Source of the DNA: Acidocella sp. KAb 2-4
GTDB taxonomy: Bacteria > Pseudomonadota > Alphaproteobacteria > Acetobacterales > Acetobacteraceae
Direction of reading: 5' to 3'
NCBI RefSeq assembly: GCF_020567705.1
Contig: NZ_JAJDJU010000024.1
Location: 1-33,056, forward strand
Length of the DNA stretch: 33,056 nucleotides
Position 1 is the first letter of the stretch; every line of letters begins with the position of its first letter. The notes beneath the pieces were generated by a model that saw nothing but the letters and a program-made list of their open reading frames with translations, ran no database searches and was not told the DNA's origin. Position numbers and translations under genes: made by a program. Shown piece after piece: positions 31,102 through 33,056 of the stretch.

Positions 31102-33056
31102 CCCGGCCCGCCGCCTATGACATCCTCTTCGAGCCGGTGAAAATCGGCCCACTCACCGCCCGTAACCGCTTCTACCAGGTGCCGCATTGCAACGGCATGG
31201 GCTATCGCGACCCCACGGCGCTCGCCCATATGCGCGGCGTGAAGGCCGAGGGCGGCTGGGCCGTGGTCTGCACCGAGCAGGTGGAGCTGCACCATTCCTC
31301 CGAGATCACCCCCTTCATCGAGCTACGTCTGTGGGATGACCGCGACATCCCCGCCCTGGCCCGCATGGCCGAGAAGATCCACGAGCACGGCGCGCTGGCG
31401 GGCATCGAGCTGGCCTATAACGGCATGAACGGCCCCAATCTCTACTCGCGCGAAGTGCCGATGGGGCCGGCGCATTTGCCCGTCGCCACCTTTACCTACG
31501 ACCCCGTGCAGGCGCGGCGCATGGATAAGAGCGACATCGCCAATCTGCGCCAATGGCATCTGGCGGCGGTGCGGCGGGCGCAAAAGGCAGGGTTCGACCT
31601 CATCTATGTCTACGCCGCGCATGCGCTCGGTTTCCTGCACCATTTCCTCTCCCGCCGTTACAACGACCGCACCGACGAATATGGCGGCAGCCTGGAAAAC
31701 CGCGTACGCCTGCTGCGCGAGATCACCGAGGAGACCAAGGCGGCGGTTGGCGATGTCTGCGCCGTGCCGATCCGCATTTCCGTCGATGAACTGCTCGGCG
31801 AAGGCGGGCTGGAAAAAGCCGAGGTGGAGGACATGATCGGCCTGCTCGCCGACCTGCCGGATTTGTGGGATGTCACCCTCGCCGGCTGGGAAAACGACAG
31901 CCGCACCTCCCGCTTCGCCGAGGAGGGCGCGCAGGAGCCCTTTATCTCCGGCATCCGCCGCCTCACCAGCAAGCCGGTGGTGGGCGTGGGGCGTTATACC
32001 TCGGTGGACCGCATGGCCTCACTGGTGCGCAAGGGCGTGCTCGACCTCATCGGCGCCGCCCGCCCCAGCATCGCCGACCCCTTCCTGCCCAAAAAGCTGG
32101 AAGAGGGGCGCATCGAGGATATCCGCGAATGCATCGGCTGCAACATCTGCGTCTCCGGCGATTTCACGCAATCGCCCCTGCGCTGCACGCAAAACCCGAC
32201 CATGGGCGAGGAGTGGCGCAAAGGCTGGCACCCCGAGCGCATCCGCGCCAAGGAAAGCGACAAGCCGGTGCTCATCATCGGCGGCGGCCCGGCGGGGCTT
32301 GAGGCCGCGCACGCCCTGGGCAAGCGCGGTTACGAGGTGGCGCTGGCCGAGGCCGGCACCCAACTCGGCGGGCGCGTCACCCGTGAGTCCAAACTTCCCG
32401 GCCTCGCCGCCTGGTCCCGCGTGCGCGATTACCGCATCGGCCAGCTGCACAAACTGCCCAATGTGCAGATCTATCTCGACAGCCGCCTCACCGCCCAGAA
32501 TGTTCTGGAATTCGGCTTCCCGCGCATCGCCATCGCCACCGGCGCGGCATGGCGGCGCGATTTCGTCGGCCACCAATACACGGCGCCGCTCCCGGTTGCG
32601 CCCGGCACCACGGTCATCACGCCGGACGACATCATGGACGGCGCCTACCCCGCCGCGCAACATGTGCTGGTTTGGGACGACGACCATTATTACATGGGCG
32701 GCGTGATGGCCGAAGCCCTGGCCGCGAGGGGCTACACCGTCACCTACGCCACGCCCGCCTCCGAAGCCTCCACCTGGACACGCAACACCATGGAGCAGCA
32801 TTTCATCCAGAAACGCATGCTGGAGGCGGGGGTGAACATCATCGTCTCGCACACCCTCACCGCTGCCGCGCCGGGGCGGGTGACGCTCGGCTGCGTGTTC
32901 ACCGGGCGCGCGCGCGTGGTGGAGGCCGACGCGGTGCTGCCCGTCACCGCCCGCCTGCCCCAAGAGGCGCTGCTACACGAGTTGCGCGCACAAAACCTAG
33001 CCGAGGCGGGCATCGAGAGTGTGATGGCGATCGGCGACGCTCTGGCCCCCGCCACC
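31098..33056 (+). CDS. Trimethylamine-dehydrogenase-family flavoprotein, histamine/agmatine dehydrogenase-like (3' end cut by window)
   Basis: The first 653 residues of a protein with the three-domain layout of trimethylamine dehydrogenase: an FMN TIM barrel, a 4Fe-4S site, and an ADP/FAD-like domain. C31 in FYQVPHC is the covalent 6-S-cysteinyl-FMN residue. Y172, H175 and D267 match the catalytic Tyr169-His172-Asp267. C345, C348, C351 and C363 bind the cluster. The substrate bowl differs from TMADH: Tyr60 is Gln61, Trp264 is kept, and Trp355 is D355. Gln-Trp-Asp is, as I recall, the set in Nocardioides simplex histamine dehydrogenase, which also oxidises agmatine and putrescine. Dimethylamine dehydrogenase also has Gln but, as far as I know, keeps the last Trp. 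It overlaps the aldehyde dehydrogenase stop (ATGA). The electron acceptor is probably an ETF; the product is an aldehyde plus ammonia. The last ~30-40 residues lie beyond the window. Confidence 0.9.
   Translation, partial: MTRPAAYDILFEPVKIGPLTARNRFYQVPHCNGMGYRDPTALAHMRGVKAEGGWAVVCTEQVELHHSSEITPFIELRLWDDRDIPALARMAEKIHEHGALAGIELAYNGMNGPNLYSREVPMGPAHLPVATFTYDPVQARRMDKSDIANLRQWHLAAVRRAQKAGFDLIYVYAAHALGFLHHFLSRRYNDRTDEYGGSLENRVRLLREITEETKAAVGDVCAVPIRISVDELLGEGGLEKAEVEDMIGLLADLPDLWDVTLAGWENDSRTSRFAEEGAQEPFISGIRRLTSKPVVGVGRYTSVDRMASLVRKGVLDLIGAARPSIADPFLPKKLEEGRIEDIRECIGCNICVSGDFTQSPLRCTQNPTMGEEWRKGWHPERIRAKESDKPVLIIGGGPAGLEAAHALGKRGYEVALAEAGTQLGGRVTRESKLPGLAAWSRVRDYRIGQLHKLPNVQIYLDSRLTAQNVLEFGFPRIAIATGAAWRRDFVGHQYTAPLPVAPGTTVITPDDIMDGAYPAAQHVLVWDDDHYYMGGVMAEALAARGYTVTYATPASEASTWTRNTMEQHFIQKRMLEAGVNIIVSHTLTAAAPGRVTLGCVFTGRARVVEADAVLPVTARLPQEALLHELRAQNLAEAGIESVMAIGDALAPAT

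Noticed and set aside
29671-31152. 493-aa open frame antisense to the aldehyde dehydrogenase
   Set aside because: It is the reverse shadow of a firmly identified gene in GC-rich DNA and has low-complexity Gly/His/Gln/Arg composition with no family resemblance.

Overview
The window looks like a chromosomal segment of a high-GC alphaproteobacterium. An acidophilic or plant-associated Acetobacteraceae/Rhodospirillales member is my best guess, from base composition and gene content only. It falls into three blocks: a surface-polysaccharide locus (about 0.3-9.7 kb), a glycosyltransferase / radical-SAM / secreted-protein operon (13.3-20.6 kb), and nitrogen-compound catabolism genes on both sides of that operon (9.8-13.3 kb and 20.9-33.1 kb).

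Block 1: a minus-strand operon carries a Wzy/ligase-like membrane protein and two GT4 glycosyltransferases. A plus-strand operon carries a Wzc-type chain-length/BY-kinase protein, an internally deleted left-handed beta-helix acyltransferase, a Wzx-type flippase and a GT8 glycosyltransferase. The Wza exporter and the priming transferase are not in the window. Codon use is visibly less GC-biased here than further right.

Block 2: five minus-strand genes, nearly all joined by ATGA/GTGA overlaps, encode a GT-A glycosyltransferase, a 993-aa triple glycosyltransferase, two unrecognised exported proteins, and a radical SAM protein. The radical SAM protein has a C-terminal domain that is a degenerate copy of the first glycosyltransferase: its DxD is replaced by TPN, but an unusual four-cysteine motif is kept. 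This operon is the best candidate for an undescribed system. Its last gene runs 82 bp into the 3' end of the guanidinobutyrase gene, and the operon separates the two catabolic segments.

Block 3, left: an NCS1 permease, a LysR regulator and a divergent 4-guanidinobutyrase (GbuA-like). Right: a flavin monooxygenase, a cupin and a RidA-like protein without the catalytic arginine; a DUF1028 protein; a second LysR; an ArgE-like M20 deacylase; then a tight operon of a second NCS1 permease, a DavA-like amidase, an APC permease, a PuuC/KauB-like aldehyde dehydrogenase, and a trimethylamine-dehydrogenase-family flavoprotein cut by the window end. Active-site residues of the last (Gln61, Trp264, Asp355) resemble histamine dehydrogenase rather than trimethylamine dehydrogenase. 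Together with the aldehyde dehydrogenase and GbuA this suggests an oxidative route from agmatine (or a related diamine) through 4-guanidinobutyraldehyde and 4-guanidinobutyrate to GABA and urea.

No rRNA, tRNA, CRISPR array or intact mobile element was seen.
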